Source: Branchiostoma floridae (taxonomy: Eukaryota > Chordata > Leptocardii > Amphioxiformes > Branchiostomatidae). From it: a DNA stretch of 64,000 nt. Positions 1 to 13,500 of the stretch are shown piece after piece. Below the pieces are notes generated by a model, which was given only the letters and a program-made list of their open reading frames with translations, did no database searches and was not told the DNA's origin. The stretch spans positions 4,829,352 to 4,893,351 of the forward strand of contig NC_049997.1 in the NCBI RefSeq assembly GCF_000003815.2. Direction: 5' to 3'. Position 1 is the first letter of the stretch. Each line of letters begins with the position of its first letter. The translations under genes were made by a program, and so were the position numbers.

Positions 1-146
1 GAACGCACATACACATACACATACACATGCACATGCACATGCACATGCACATACACATGCACATGCACATGCACATGCACATGCACATGCACATACACAT
101 GCACATGCACATGCACATGCACATGCACATGCACATGCACATGCAC

Positions 147-219
<73 letters not shown>

Positions 220-262
220 TACGCATACGCATACGCATACACATACACATACACACACATAC
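1..262. repeat. Hexanucleotide microsatellite (CATACA/CATGCA)n
   Basis: About 40 tandem copies of a six-base unit alternate between CATACA and CATGCA blocks, with a short CATACG variant block near 222-238. Long open frames through it (alternating Met/His or Ile/His) are artefacts of the repeat and not genes. Confidence 0.97.
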
Positions 263-423
263 AGCGATATAGGGAAGACATTACTGTAAACATTGACCAA
301 ACAAATCGTTGCCCTTATTGGTCGCTATCCAATGCTACTGACTTGTATTTCAATTGTATAGTTTATGAAAAGTCCTGATCTTTATTTTCATTGCTGTTGT
401 TGTTTTTGTTGTTTACGTCTTAC

Positions 424-1587
424 CTCCTTATGACAGGTGCCGTTATGCTGTCTCCGTCGATAAACTTGACGACGTCGTACCCCCGTTCCGTCTTAACCCT
501 ATTCAGACCGGGGGGGGGCTTTTGAGGCCCGCGCTAACTTCGATGTCCTATAACGCCAGAACGGCTTACGCTAGAGCCACCAAATTTAGTGAGTTTTCCT
601 AAAATATTGTTGGCAACAATTCTACGAAGTTTGACAAATTTTCCATTTTTTCTTGTTGCCATGGCAACCGTTTCTTGACAGGCAGTTTTGCCAAAAATCA
701 CTATTTTTGGTTTTAACAATGTATTTTTCAAATTTATTTGCTATATTACTGTGATTTTGTTACATAAATAAAATCTTATATTATTCAGCATATCTTTCAT
801 AATTATATATGCATAAATTATGCTAATTTGATGACGTCATCAGCCCAAAATCCAAGATGGCGGACGGAATGGCCAGATCAAGAAAAACAAGCTAATTATC
901 CCTTAAAATTTGCAACTACCTGGTATTTTTTCATCAAAAACCATCTAAATGAATGAATTTAGTCTATTTCCATTGCCCTTTGTGATTATTTGTTGCAAAA
1001 AAAGTATTTTTAAAAATTCAAGGTGGTGGATATAATATGGCGGAGCCCAACTCGTATCTTAGATGTGCATGACGTCATTTTATGACGTCATATTGACGTC
1101 ATTGATGTTGCTATTGGCAACGCAAGTCGTAACAAACATTATTATTCTGTTATCTGCACTTGTTCTTACATTTTTGCAGCATAACTTGAAGTTTTCTGAG
1201 AATACCCATTTTTCATGGGTTTGGCCAATGTAATCAAATTGATGACGTCATAATTACGTCATCTTACGTCAACGTAACGTCAAACGTCACATACTTGTCA
1301 GATATTATGTCGAAATCATGTCCTGAAAATTTGGTGGCCCTACGGCACGTCGTTTTAGAGTTATAGGACTTAGAAGTGGAGGGCCTCAAAAGCCCCCCCC
1401 CGGTCCAGGGATGACCAAAAAAGCCCGGTCTGAATAGGGTTAAAGTCTTCCAGGTTCAAGAGCACGCGGGAGTTGTCGTTTGGCAGCGTGATGGTCCAGG
1501 TGCAGGTCAGGCTACTGTCGTAATTCTCGGGGTAGTTTGGTGACATAAACTCGCCTTCCGGATCCGTGAACAGTCCGCCGCATTGCG
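424..1587 (-). pseudogene. CUB-domain exon interrupted by a piggyBac-like insertion
   Basis: Read on the minus strand, coding resumes on both sides of the insertion at 497-1439. Bases 1587-1440 encode the N-terminal half of a CUB domain ending in RVLLNLEDF; bases 496-424 encode KTERGYDVVKFIDGDS and end at an AG|GTAAGA donor. Removing the element together with one TTAA copy gives GAA GAC TTT AAG ACG, a seamless reading frame. The acceptor is CATAG at 1588-1589. With the element present the frame enters non-coding sequence and stops. This could be a fixed knockout, a segregating allele, or an exon skipped in the mRNA; the sequence cannot decide. Confidence 0.8.
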
Positions 1588-4500
1588 CTATGGAAGATCA
1601 CAATAAAAGCCGTCACTTACACTCTTCTTGTATCAGTCCGCTGTAGTTCAAGTACTGCCTCGTGTAAGGTTAAAAAAGCGCAGTGTACTAGATAATGAGA
1701 GATACCCATTACCCATTCTTCTTTGCGAAACTTCCAGCTCAAGAAAAGAAAGAAATACTGGCACGAAATGTGTATGTCCATGTCTCGTTTAGAAGTGTGA
1801 ATATAACATAGACTATGTTGAAATAAGACTATTTCTTTATTTATCCAACACAAAAATAGTACTCACCCAAGTTTAGTATGATTTATGTGTTGGACATAGC
1901 TAAACTAGTTTATGGATAATTTCTACCAACGCAGATGAACTTTCAAGTTAAAACTATTTCTTACTTCGTGTTTCTTGGAGGTTTCTTGTGTCTTGAGCTT
2001 TTACGCCTGATGGATTCTTGAGCTCCTTTAAAACCTGAAAGACAAAAAAAAAAAAACACAGAATCATTAGAGCAGTAATAAGTAGCCATGTAGAAACCGG
2101 GTTGCCTGAAATATTTTACCAGTCAACATTTATTTATCTATTTATTTATCTTCAGACAGGTGGGTGGCTAAATAACTTAAATCTAACTGTTATTCTTCTC
2201 ATTTGTTTAATGAATTTCATTCCGTTCTTTGAGTCTTTTATTTTAATCAGCAATTAAAAGTGAAATTTCAAATTTGCAAAATGGTTGACTTCTCTGGATT
2301 ACATGTACAAAAGTGCACTCTCATGTTCTCTTTCGTAAAACGCAGTTTTACTCAACAAATTCCATCCTTTGTCCATTAACAAGTGATAGCATCAGCAGAT
2401 ACGACAAATGCCATAATGCATTTTAATGAGATCTTTTAGACTGTGGCTTTTCTTGGCTCAAAGCGCATGATCACTATTTTGCGCCAAATTGCGCGAAAAA
2501 TTGCGCCAACTTTGCGAATTTGCAAAAATTCCCCCCTGCGGGCACACGGACGTAACCTTGAAAGGCATAGTAAGAGTAAAATAAACATAAACTCTTAAAA
2601 CATGATTAGTATTGTAATTAGCTTTTTACTCTGTATATAATGATATTTGATAATTTTGTATATAATCAATTCTGTGTATAATTGTCACCGAATTGTATAT
2701 TCATGTCTACTGACTTTTGATGTCTAATGTTTATTGTTTAATTTTGGTTTCGTATTGTTTTCTATTATCATTTCAGGTTTGGGAGGACAACTTGTAAAGG
2801 TGTTGATACACCTGTTTTGTCCTCCTTTCCACTTGTTTTTGCATGTGGTAAATTCAAATAAAGAAATAAAGAAATAAAGAAAACAAAATAACCGCGCTTA
2901 GAATGTGTCACATTTCCATTTTCTGCTCCATTCAGACACAAGAACGCTGACTTACATTAGAACCTACTGTACAAAGATTTTAAAAAAAGACATCAGAAAT
3001 ATTTGCAACTTTTTTTTTCAGAATGTAAAAATGTATACTCCTTTTTCCCCATTTCGGTCCCGTTCTGCAAATTGCCATTTTTGTAACGTTTCCAGAAAGT
3101 GGAAATTTCAGGCGACAAACTGCGCCAGTTGCGCCACTTTGCGAATACTTGGTCTCCTTAAGTGCAATCCAATTATATACTCGCTTTAGAGTATGAATGA
3201 TTTTTCTTTGTTTGCACCACAATCCAATTTTATCTTCTCCACTTGGCGTGTCTTAATCCATTGTTGTCACTACACGACTGTTAACGTTAAGTTCAAGGGT
3301 TAATATGGTCTCTTCAAAGCATAGCATTCCAACCAAGGTGTAGCTAAGACAGGAATGATATACCATATGGTGATGGCACTCTGTTACGGTATTGCAAAAT
3401 TTGCAAGGGTTTCTGGTATTGTGTTTTTGCAGGCGACCATGTCTATTAGACGACAATGTGGGTATTGAGAGTTGTATTTGTGTTTATGTCTGGCAGAGCT
3501 TACACTCCACAATTTAGTGCCAGAAACACAAATCATATACCACAGAAATACAGTAACAAATGCACCATCCACATATTCATTCATGCTCTACTGCTTGAGG
3601 ATGATGAGGGCCAGACAGAGGACTATGACAAGTTTATCTCTGCAAATGCCTCAGCAGCTGAGGAATGTCTGAGGAAGGTTCCAAAACAGAAAAAGAGGAT
3701 AAAGTGTCTTGACCCAAGAGTCAGTGCAGTAAGAGAAGAAGTTGAGAAGGCGTATCAGGCATATTTGGCTGGGAATAAGAAGGAAGAACTCAGAGACAAG
3801 TACAAAGAGAAAAAACAGGAGCTCTATGGCACCTATGCTGTAATCGACGAAGAAGAGCTAACTAGCAAAATAGAAGAGGTTGAGAAAGCACACAAGAACT
3901 CACAACATGGTGCAGCCTGGAAATTGATCAACGACATCTCAGGTCGGAACAGCGCTCAGTCGTCCAAGCTCAAAGCAAACAGCCCAGAGGAGCGTGTATC
4001 ACTCTGGTACACACACTTCAGTAAACTCCTTGGAAGTCCACCTGTGATTAGTGAGGAAGACACACCAATCAAACCAGTCTTTGACACACTCAATATTTCT
4101 GATGAAGTCTTTTCTGAAGCTGAGTTCATAGCAGCTAAAATGTCAATACTATGCGGGAAAGCATGTGGGGACGACGGCATCACTCCTGAGTTCCTTAAGT
4201 ATGCCGGTCTAGACGATGTAGTCCTGGGATTCATCAACAAGGCTTTCTCCACTGGCCAGCTACCGGAGCGCTGGAAAACACTCATCATTGTTCCAGTTCC
4301 GAAAACGGGAGACCTGACAAAACCTGACAGTTACAGGGGCATCAGTTTGATATCTCTAGTCTTAAAGCTCTACAACAGGATGCTACTTAACCGGCTGAGA
4401 CCACTTCTAGACCCACTGCTAAGAACCTCCCAAAACGGATTCAGACAAGGAAGATCGACCGTGGGACAGATAATGGCAATCAGGCGTCTGCTTGAAGGAG

Positions 4501-7500
4501 TCAACCACAAGAACTTAAGCTGCATTATAACGTTCATCGACTTCAAAAAGGCATTCGACTCCATCCACCGCGGGAAACTAATGGACATCCTGCGGGCATA
4601 TGGAGTGCCCGAGAAGCTGGTGACAGCAATAGCAGCGACGTATTCACAGACGTGGGCCAAGGTTAGGACCCCAGACGGAGACACCGAACCTTTCCAAATT
4701 CTGGCAGGCGTACTTCAGGGTGACACGTTGGCGCCTTTCCTGTTCATAGTTGCACTTGACTATGCACTGAGATGTGCCATCGAAGGGAAGGAAGAGCGGT
4801 TGGGCTTCACCCTCAAGGAAAGAGCAAGTCGTCGAATACCAGCTAAAATAGTGACGGACTTAGACTTCGCAGATGATATCGCGTTGATATCCGACACTGC
4901 AGAAAAGGCTTGTACTCTTCTTAATGCAGTCGAGCGTCAATGTCAAAGGATTGGCCTACAGTTGAATACAAAAAAGACTAAGGTCATGGCTTTCAATTCA
5001 TCAGACAACAATGTTGCTACTCTTGACGGCACTCGACTAGAGGTAGTACCCGACTTCAAGTACCTCGGTGGCTGGATTGCCTCAACAGCACACGACATGA
5101 AAGTGAGACGAGCTCTCGCTTGGAACGCCTTACACAGCATGAGGAGAGTGTGGCAGTCAGGAATGGCTGACGACCTTAAACGACGCCTCTTTGTCTCTAC
5201 TGTTGAGTGTGTGCTACTGTATGGCTCAGAAACCTGGACACTAACAGTACAGGATGAGAGGGCACTGGATGGCATGTACACTAGAATGCTAAGGAGAGCT
5301 CTAAATGTGTCTTGGGAGGACCGTGTAAGGAACATAGCACTATATGGTAACCTGCCTAGACTAAGTGATAAGATCAGGCAAAGGCACATGCAGCTCGCTG
5401 GCCACTATGTGCGACACCCAGAACTAGTGGCAGGTGAGCTGATCTTATGGGAACCGGTCCAGGGTAAAAGGAAACCTGGCAGGCAGAGAACTACCCTTAT
5501 CGACACACTCAAGCGGGACTCCGGGCTCGACAGACTGAGCAGCACAGCTGAACTACGTTCACTGATGAAGGATAGGGAGGAGTGGAGAAGGAGGGTCCAG
5601 CATGCTTCCCGTGTTGGCATCTGACGATGTCCTCGACTGAACTGAACATTCATGCATTCGTTCATTCATCATTAATAATTCAACAGATTGAAACACTTAA
5701 ACGTAAAGGTAAGTAGTTCCAGTACAATTTGTTGATTAAAAGACCCTTTTTAAACCAGTTTAAGAATAACCTTAGCAACGCAATTGAGTATAGTTTGAAG
5801 TAAGGCCATGTTGATTTGATTATATGGATGACATCCGCGCTCGCACCAATTTTCAGCCGTTTCCAAAAAAAAAAAAAGTTTTTAACCACACAGTAAATTG
5901 TGCAAAGCAGCTGTAAAATGAGCACGTATATGCTGTAGATTGAAAAAAAGCATCAGAAACCATATAACTAATGCCATAGAATGTGGAAAACTTGAGAATT
6001 GGCAATACTCAAAACAATGGTAATTGGTCAATTTTGCTACAAAAGAATCTGTTTGGTGGATTATCCGACTCCCATTTTGAAATCCCATCTCCATGTAATA
6101 AATGCTGTCTCTGTACCGTTGACTGTAGAAACTTGGTACAAATGACTTTAAACTCTACTTGACTTCGCTGTTGTTGTCTTCTTGGCCCGGTAAAGACCCT
6201 CAATGCCTGCCGACATGTCCATTTTATAATTGGCAAAACCCGTTCCACTGATTTTTTTGCAGGTCTGTTTTTATTGGATCGGTCCAAGAAGAAAAAATGT
6301 TTTGCACCTGTACATTGTACTGGTCCCAACACCTAACTGTTGTTATACCATACTATGTGTTTTTAGTCCTATGTTCAACCTTCCTGATCACCTAGATTTC
6401 AATCTGAAGGCAACTTTTTTTTTTTTGCCAAACTTTTTTTTTATTCGCTCGCTCGCATCAATTTTCGAGTTCCCAGAGGATGTCATCCATATAATCAAAT
6501 CAACATGGCCTAAATTGAAAAGAATAAAGGAAGAAGTCAATATCCACATTGTTCCAAGACCAAGTGTTAAGATTAACTGGAGAACTGCCCAAGGCTATGG
6601 AGGATAGGGAAGGATGGAGGGAGAGAGTCATATCCATCCGTGCAAACAGCACGCCCGGATGATGATGATGATGTTAATATAATTTATGTGTATACGTAGA
6701 CATAGCGTATGGAAATCTTAAAATCCTTCTATAAGAACTCACGTGGCCCTTAGTTCACCGTTGTTCGTTTTCTACTGTGCCTTTTTTTTTAAATAGAGCC
6801 TGGACAAGATATTTTCTAATATCCGTTTAAAAATATTTAGGTTTATGTTCAGAGTAAACTATGGTGTGAACAGATGGACGACCACAGTGGGTAGTCTGAT
6901 GGTCAGTGACCTTGTTTCTGGACAAGGGTTAGAGACACACGGGCAGCTTACAGGTTAAAGCCATCCTAAGCAATATCACAGCGTTAAAGGTGGAAATATT
7001 CTGAGGTAATCTGTTTGATATTGACATCTACTGCTGTGTATTCTCACATTTCATCATCATTTCATACTTTAGCGGTTAGAAACGGCACAAAGACAAGTCG
7101 CACGAGGATATTCCTTATCGTTGGAACCCCCAAAATTAGGCCTTGATCAGGAATCCTCGAGTGACCTGTTTCTGCGTTGTTTTTAACGGCTCAATTTATG
7201 ATATAATGATGTAAATGTGCTAAAATAGTGCATTAGATGTCAACATTACACAGACTGCCTTAGCCAGATTATTTCTACTTTCAACGATATAATATTGCTT
7301 AGGTTGCCTTTAATTCAAAGAGTACCACTTTAGTTACTTTCTACGGTCACATTCACAAGGGTGTGGCCCCGGCCGGGGTCTGAAGCCACAGATTCGTCCC
7401 GATAGACTGTCAGATACCAGAGTGTACGCTCCGCCATTTCACGATTAGTTTACTGTGTCCGTTTGTCACAGGGACCCGGGATGATTTTAAGTCCGAGTTA

Positions 7501-10500
7501 AACGAAATACGGGGCCCTGCCGTTCCCCAAAAATAGACCAGTAGCCACAGGATGTCTTACGGGGCCACGTAGGGGGCACACCCAATGCCAAAAAAAAACA
7601 GCCTGTAAACTACCCGGGACATTTGACAATTTTGCCCATACATCCTATTATACTGATAAAAAGATTGGAAGAACTTGCATTGGTACATTAAAATTGGTCT
7701 CTATCGTGCAATTCTCCGTCATGCTAGAAACAGTGAAAACTTGCTACATTTTGTATCACCTTGCGATGTTGTGCACTTAAATGCCGCTAGAATGACACCA
7801 CGTGAACTGTAAACATTTTGACGGCGTTTCACCTAATGAGAAAATTCTCTCGTGTTTCTGCCTGACTAGTCCGTGTTTGTATGTTTGTTGTATACATACG
7901 TTACGCCTGTGTTCAAGTCACGAATCATGTATTGAGTTCAAGGTATGGAAACAAGATAGCGTGATTGTAACTCGACCACAATGATTTGATTATAAAAAAT
8001 TATATGAATGACATCCAGTAGGTACCTCAAAATCGATGCAAGATGTGAATGAAAAAACTGATTTTCGAATACAGCGGTATCTAAAAATATTGATATATGT
8101 CATCGGTTTGGGATATAATACAATGATATCCAGCTTAAAGCTGGACTCTCACTGCACTTGGGGCACCGGTGTGGCACTGCGGGGTTCGTTCCCTGCGGTA
8201 CTGTTTTGTTATTTTCGCGATTTTAAATAATTCAGATATTACGTAATACGTAAAAGCATGACTTAGAAGACAACAAAATAGACAAAAAGTAAGAAAATCT
8301 GTTCTTTATCTCTGAAATTCGTTGAGTCATCTACGAACCCTGCAGTGCCGCACCGGTGCCCCACGTGCAGTGAGATATCCACCTTCACCATCCTCATGAT
8401 CAGTTGGCCTTGAAAAGGGCGTTCACCCTTCAAGTAATTATTCACCCAATGCGATTGACTTGATAAGAGTATATTTGCTCTAAAGTCACGTTGAAAGTAC
8501 TAGTGTTGTTTAGTCATTTGACATGTGACAGATTTCTTGAGATCACATCTGAAATAAAACCCAAACAAAACAATTCTTACATTCAAGTATTTTCCTTTCT
8601 TAGACTTTCACAACTTTATATTCTCTTAGTAAACTAGGATTTGTGCTTCATGGTACGTCTATACGCCAAAAATACACCTTCCTGCTATATGTGGATTTGA
8701 AAGGTTTGCTTTTAGCATGTGACCATTATCAAACATGGACCTTAGCTATTTGAACAAGACCGCATAAATACTCGTAGCAGGTACCGGTGATTGCACCACA
8801 AGCAAGCATTTCCAGTTCTCCAGAGAAGCTACCACAAAAGGTAAGATAGATTTATGACTATAGCTGAACATAGATTTGAAACTTTCGTCATAGATGCCTA
8901 TTTGATTGACATTAGGGGTATTTCTTGTCTAAAGTTGTGGTTCGGCGTTTCTGATAGGGCCTTCACACTAAAACCGAATCAGCAGGAATCAAGTAGAACC
9001 AGTTGGAATGAATTATCTGCAAAATTCGTGCCACTTTCGGGTGGGAATTTCAAATGGGCCTTAGATCTCCTTCACACGAGAAGGAATGAGCCAGAATGCC
9101 GTCAGAATGAAAATTATTTTCTATTCCTGTGAATTCGTAGTGTATTCTAGACGTTCCGACTACATTCGAAATATTCTTTCGGCCACATTCGGACAGGATT
9201 CGAGATGGCTTGCCGTTTGGATACTCCATCGAATGAGATGAGAATGTTTCGAATAATGTTGGAATGCCGCAAAATGCGGTCAGACTGCAGTAGGAATAGT
9301 GATTCAAAAATTAATGCGGATGCATCCGCAGGTACATACATCCGAACATGATTCGCATGCGAACGGTTTACTTTTGTGTCCAAGATGCCCACGGGCAATC
9401 CGTTTCAGATCCGCATTATATATTCATTTGTGTTTCACATGTGTACCGCTATGTTTGTGTCTTCAGTTTGCAATCGTACAACGATCGTACGGCGATCGTA
9501 TGACAAATGTGATCGTAAAGCAAAGGTTGCGTCGTTAACGATGCTACATTATTCCTTGGTATTTCTTGATCAGGTATGTGTTGTGTTAAACAATCATGTG
9601 ACCAGGTCTCGAGACCGGCTGGTCCAAAGTCTAAAATTACGTAAGATTCTTCCTTAGTAAATCTAACAAAAAATATCTTAGGCATTGGGTACCCTATAAT
9701 GTCCGATTAGGCCTATGTCACATTTCCTACCCGAGCCCCGGTTAGGCTGTTCCTGTAAACGAAAATTTAAGTTTATGCCAATAATTTACAAGGCATGCTG
9801 TTAAAGTGTTTTGGTCCATTTTTGTTGTTGTTGTCTTTTATATCGTACCTTTCGTTCCCCAAAACTCCCCGGCCTGACCCCTTTGTGGAAATGTGACAAT
9901 ATCCTAATGAGGGTGAATTACCTGAGGACGATTATGTAATGTATATAACCGTATGTTTAGATCGAACATAAAGCCTCTGTCACACATAGCAGGTCATGGC
10001 CTCTTGACCTTCTGTAGACCTTAGGCAAGGTCATCTGTGGTCAGGAGTTGTTCGGCGTGCTTGCTTATAATTGCCAGCATTTAAAGGTCGACTTGTCGAC
10101 CTTTTGAAAACCATACATTTCGAAAGTCATCTTCTGTTTGGATGCGATCAGATGAGCGAACTACGGCTAGAATCGGATGGATTCCCGGATTCTCACAACG
10201 TAGCGTCGACCTTTGCTAGGATGTAGTCGGGATCAATGTCTTGGTAATTTTCTAGATTTTTGAAAGGCGTTTGAGAATTCTTTCAAGCGTTCATTAGTTT
10301 TCTTCCAGGCATATATATTGACTCGTAAAATTAGAATACGTAATTTTCGTTTCAAGGCAAAATTACCTAGTGTTAGAGTAATTTTGTCTTGCTCGCGGTA
10401 TTTACACACTACATTGTGACTCTCAGAGGTTTGGAAATGTTTCTGCGTCAAGCATGTGACCTCAATCAAATATGGACCTTGGTCAGATTGACCTTTTCAG

Positions 10501-13500
10501 AGCTTTATTTTCTTAACCACGCTCCAAGCGGCCCGTCAGACTGAATGCTTTCCCCCTGGCTGGAGGAAATTGTGCAACGCGGACTATTTGAACATTTTTG
10601 ATCGATCGTTTTGAAGCATTGTAACTTGTAGCATATTTATGCTATTTATGAGAGTTCCGACATGTATATCTAGACAAAAACAAAGTTCACTTTTCCGAAA
10701 AATCTGTAAAAAGGAACGTCTAGGCACAGATTGCCGAAATTGATGATACCGAACATAGTGTAATTTTACCAAAAATAGTGTTTTTTTCGAATACTGTGCA
10801 CTTTTGATCATACTCGTGGCACTTTCACAGGAATACCTAACAAATGTACAATCTAACTTTTTAGTATTGCCATGCTATTGCCAAGTACAAAAATAACACC
10901 GCTTAGCGTGTTCATGGAATGGAAAGGAATTTTGATTTTCACGAAAGCAAATAGAATTGCACTGCATTTGGTCAATTGTTACGGCAACTTTGTCGTGCTC
11001 GGTATACAAATTTATACGTCCCATGACTTTATGGTGCTACATACTACATCATGGCGTACAGTTCTTTTAACATGTGTGTATATACATGTGATACATGTGA
11101 CCAACTCGAGACTGACCAGTCCAAAGTCTGGACAGAAACCCGGATAACGCATGCAGGTAATGTTTGGTGACCCGGGGGTCATGGAACGAGTCCGGGTGGA
11201 CGTTGACATTTGGACAACCGTACAAAAGTGCAATAGTTGGTCACGAGTAAGGGGGTAAAAATGGCTTCGCGCGTGTTTTAAGCTAACCCAACACGTGATT
11301 TCTGATCAAAAGTCAGTTTTAATCTAACAATACATGACGCAGGGCCCCACTGCAAAGCAGTGTCAATCACTAAAGGCCCCCCTCTCACTTGACGTGCGGC
11401 ACGCTTGCGGCATTGCTGCGTTCGCTCTCTGCGGGACTGTTTCGTTATTTTCTCCGATTTGTCCTACTTCCGATATTGCGCAATACGTAAAAGTGTGACA
11501 TAGAAGACCACAAAATACACAACAAGTAAGAAAATTCGTTCTTTATCTCTGAAATTCGTTGAGCATCTTCCGAACGCAGCAATGCCGCAAGCGTGCCGCA
11601 CGTCAAGTGAGAGGGGGCCTTAAGCTAGACAACCCTGGATAAAAATGACAGAAAAAAAGTCATTACCAAAATGCCTTTTTTGATTTCTTTTGTTTCTGTT
11701 TTATACAGAGAAAAATTTTTTTCTTAAAAGAAGAAAACCTTCCTTGTTTTCAAAACATTTTGTCTACGAATTTAGGTTTCTTTCTTCAGCGAGTTTGTCT
11801 TACAATATATTTCGTGAAGTAGGACTACTCTTCCTATAATTCGGATATTTTCTTAAACCCTGAAAAAACGAGCGCGTGCCGTACTGTATAGATTCATACT
11901 TTTGCGGTCAACGAACAGAAAGAAATGAAGGAGGTAAAGCATGTGTAAAATTATCTTAAAATAAATCTTGAGATATAATCATATGCTGTCCAAGTCGGGA
12001 ATGAAACCCGGGTCTCCCACGTGACAGAAGGATCCGAGTTTTCTCACCAAGGCTCCCTTTCCACTAGACGGCGATCGCGCTGCGCTCTCACTGTGACCTA
12101 TTTTTACAGAGGACATGTGTATCCTTCGCTTTCACACTGGACATATCATACAAAATTTAAAAGTGTGACGGAGAAGACAACAAAACACACAAAGTGTAAA
12201 AAGGTTCGATTCTTTTCTATACAATTCGTTGAGCGATATGTCAAATTTTAGGTCGCAGAGAGAGCGCGATGAGAGCGCCGTCCTAGTGGAAAGGGCATGA
12301 TATTCACTTATTGAGGGTTCTTTAGATACACTTACATACCACGCGATCTTTCATTCTATATATAATACAAATGTTAGTTGAACGAGCAAAGCACACATAG
12401 AAATCCAACCATTACTCGGGCAACCAGTTTGATTTTTACCCATATTAAATTGACTCAAGAATCATAGTGCCCTCGTTAAGAATTTGTAAGAACACTGTAT
12501 ACTAGAATTAAAATAGCAAAGGGTTTTTATACCCCCCTCACATTAGGCGAAAATCGATAGGAAGACTAGTCTACGAGCTCTAAGTGACATTTTCGTGATT
12601 AAGACGTCCGGTATTCTCACGATCATCTTGCGATTTTTAGGGATCGCCGGCAATTTTCAGGGGTCGTACGACGGTCGCGGTGCAGCTAAACATGTTCTTA
12701 ACATAAGCGACAAGTCACAGGAGATCTCTGATATCGCAGAGCTTGTTACCGAGTCGCAGATCGTGCGTGCAAATCGTGCGTACCTCGCAAGGGTACCGGT
12801 CGACATTCGATTGATAGTCGTGCGTCAATCCAGCACAGACCTAGTTATTAATCATCGAGCGCAAATCGGATGGCGAACGGCCCCAGTCGGGCGACGTTCG
12901 GACGACGTTCGGCCGCCTTCCGTTTGTTTACAAATATTGAATGTCTGGGAATGTGAGGGAAATTCTGACATTGTGGCCCCTGTGGTAGTATGCAGGCTGC
13001 CTTTGTGGCACAATCTCTTTTCTTCCGTCATATATATTATGTCCGCGCATTCCATTCATTGGTTAAAACGATTCCGACAACAAAATAAGCAACATTTATT
13101 GATCTCTTGCCTTTTTTGAGGAACGTTTTGTTTTACCTTGTCCACGTGCAAGAGGTCATGGGAGGTTCGTTATCATAGATTTATTCACCGTCGATCGCAC
13201 GAGCCTCGCTTATATGTGAGGGGGACAGTTTTGGGGGCGAATAATACACAAGACCATCTTAAGATCTTAAAATCAACTGGCCTTCCTGAGATCGCGAAGT
13301 ACGTCCGAAGATCGTATATAATGTGAGGGGGGTATTAAACAACCAAACAGAAGCTTTTGCTGGTTTTTACATTGAAAATACCATCATTCACTTTCCTCCA
13401 AAACACTTATGTTTGAAGGTCAAGTGCTTCTTTACCAAATCAACAACCGAAATCAACAAATAAACAAACTTGTGTAAAAACCTTAGTCTATCTGCGTTGT

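Noticed and set aside
27-272. Met/His and Ile/His repeat protein
   Set aside because: Entirely a translation of the CATACA/CATGCA microsatellite.
497-1439. The CUB insertion acting as a spliceable new intron
   Set aside because: No GT donor near its first edge gives a frame-preserving splice; the nearest candidate GTCATC would create a stop at the junction.
12595-13119. 174-codon plus-strand frame
   Set aside because: Lies inside a Harbinger-like MITE, shows no domain pattern, and is likely a chance open frame.
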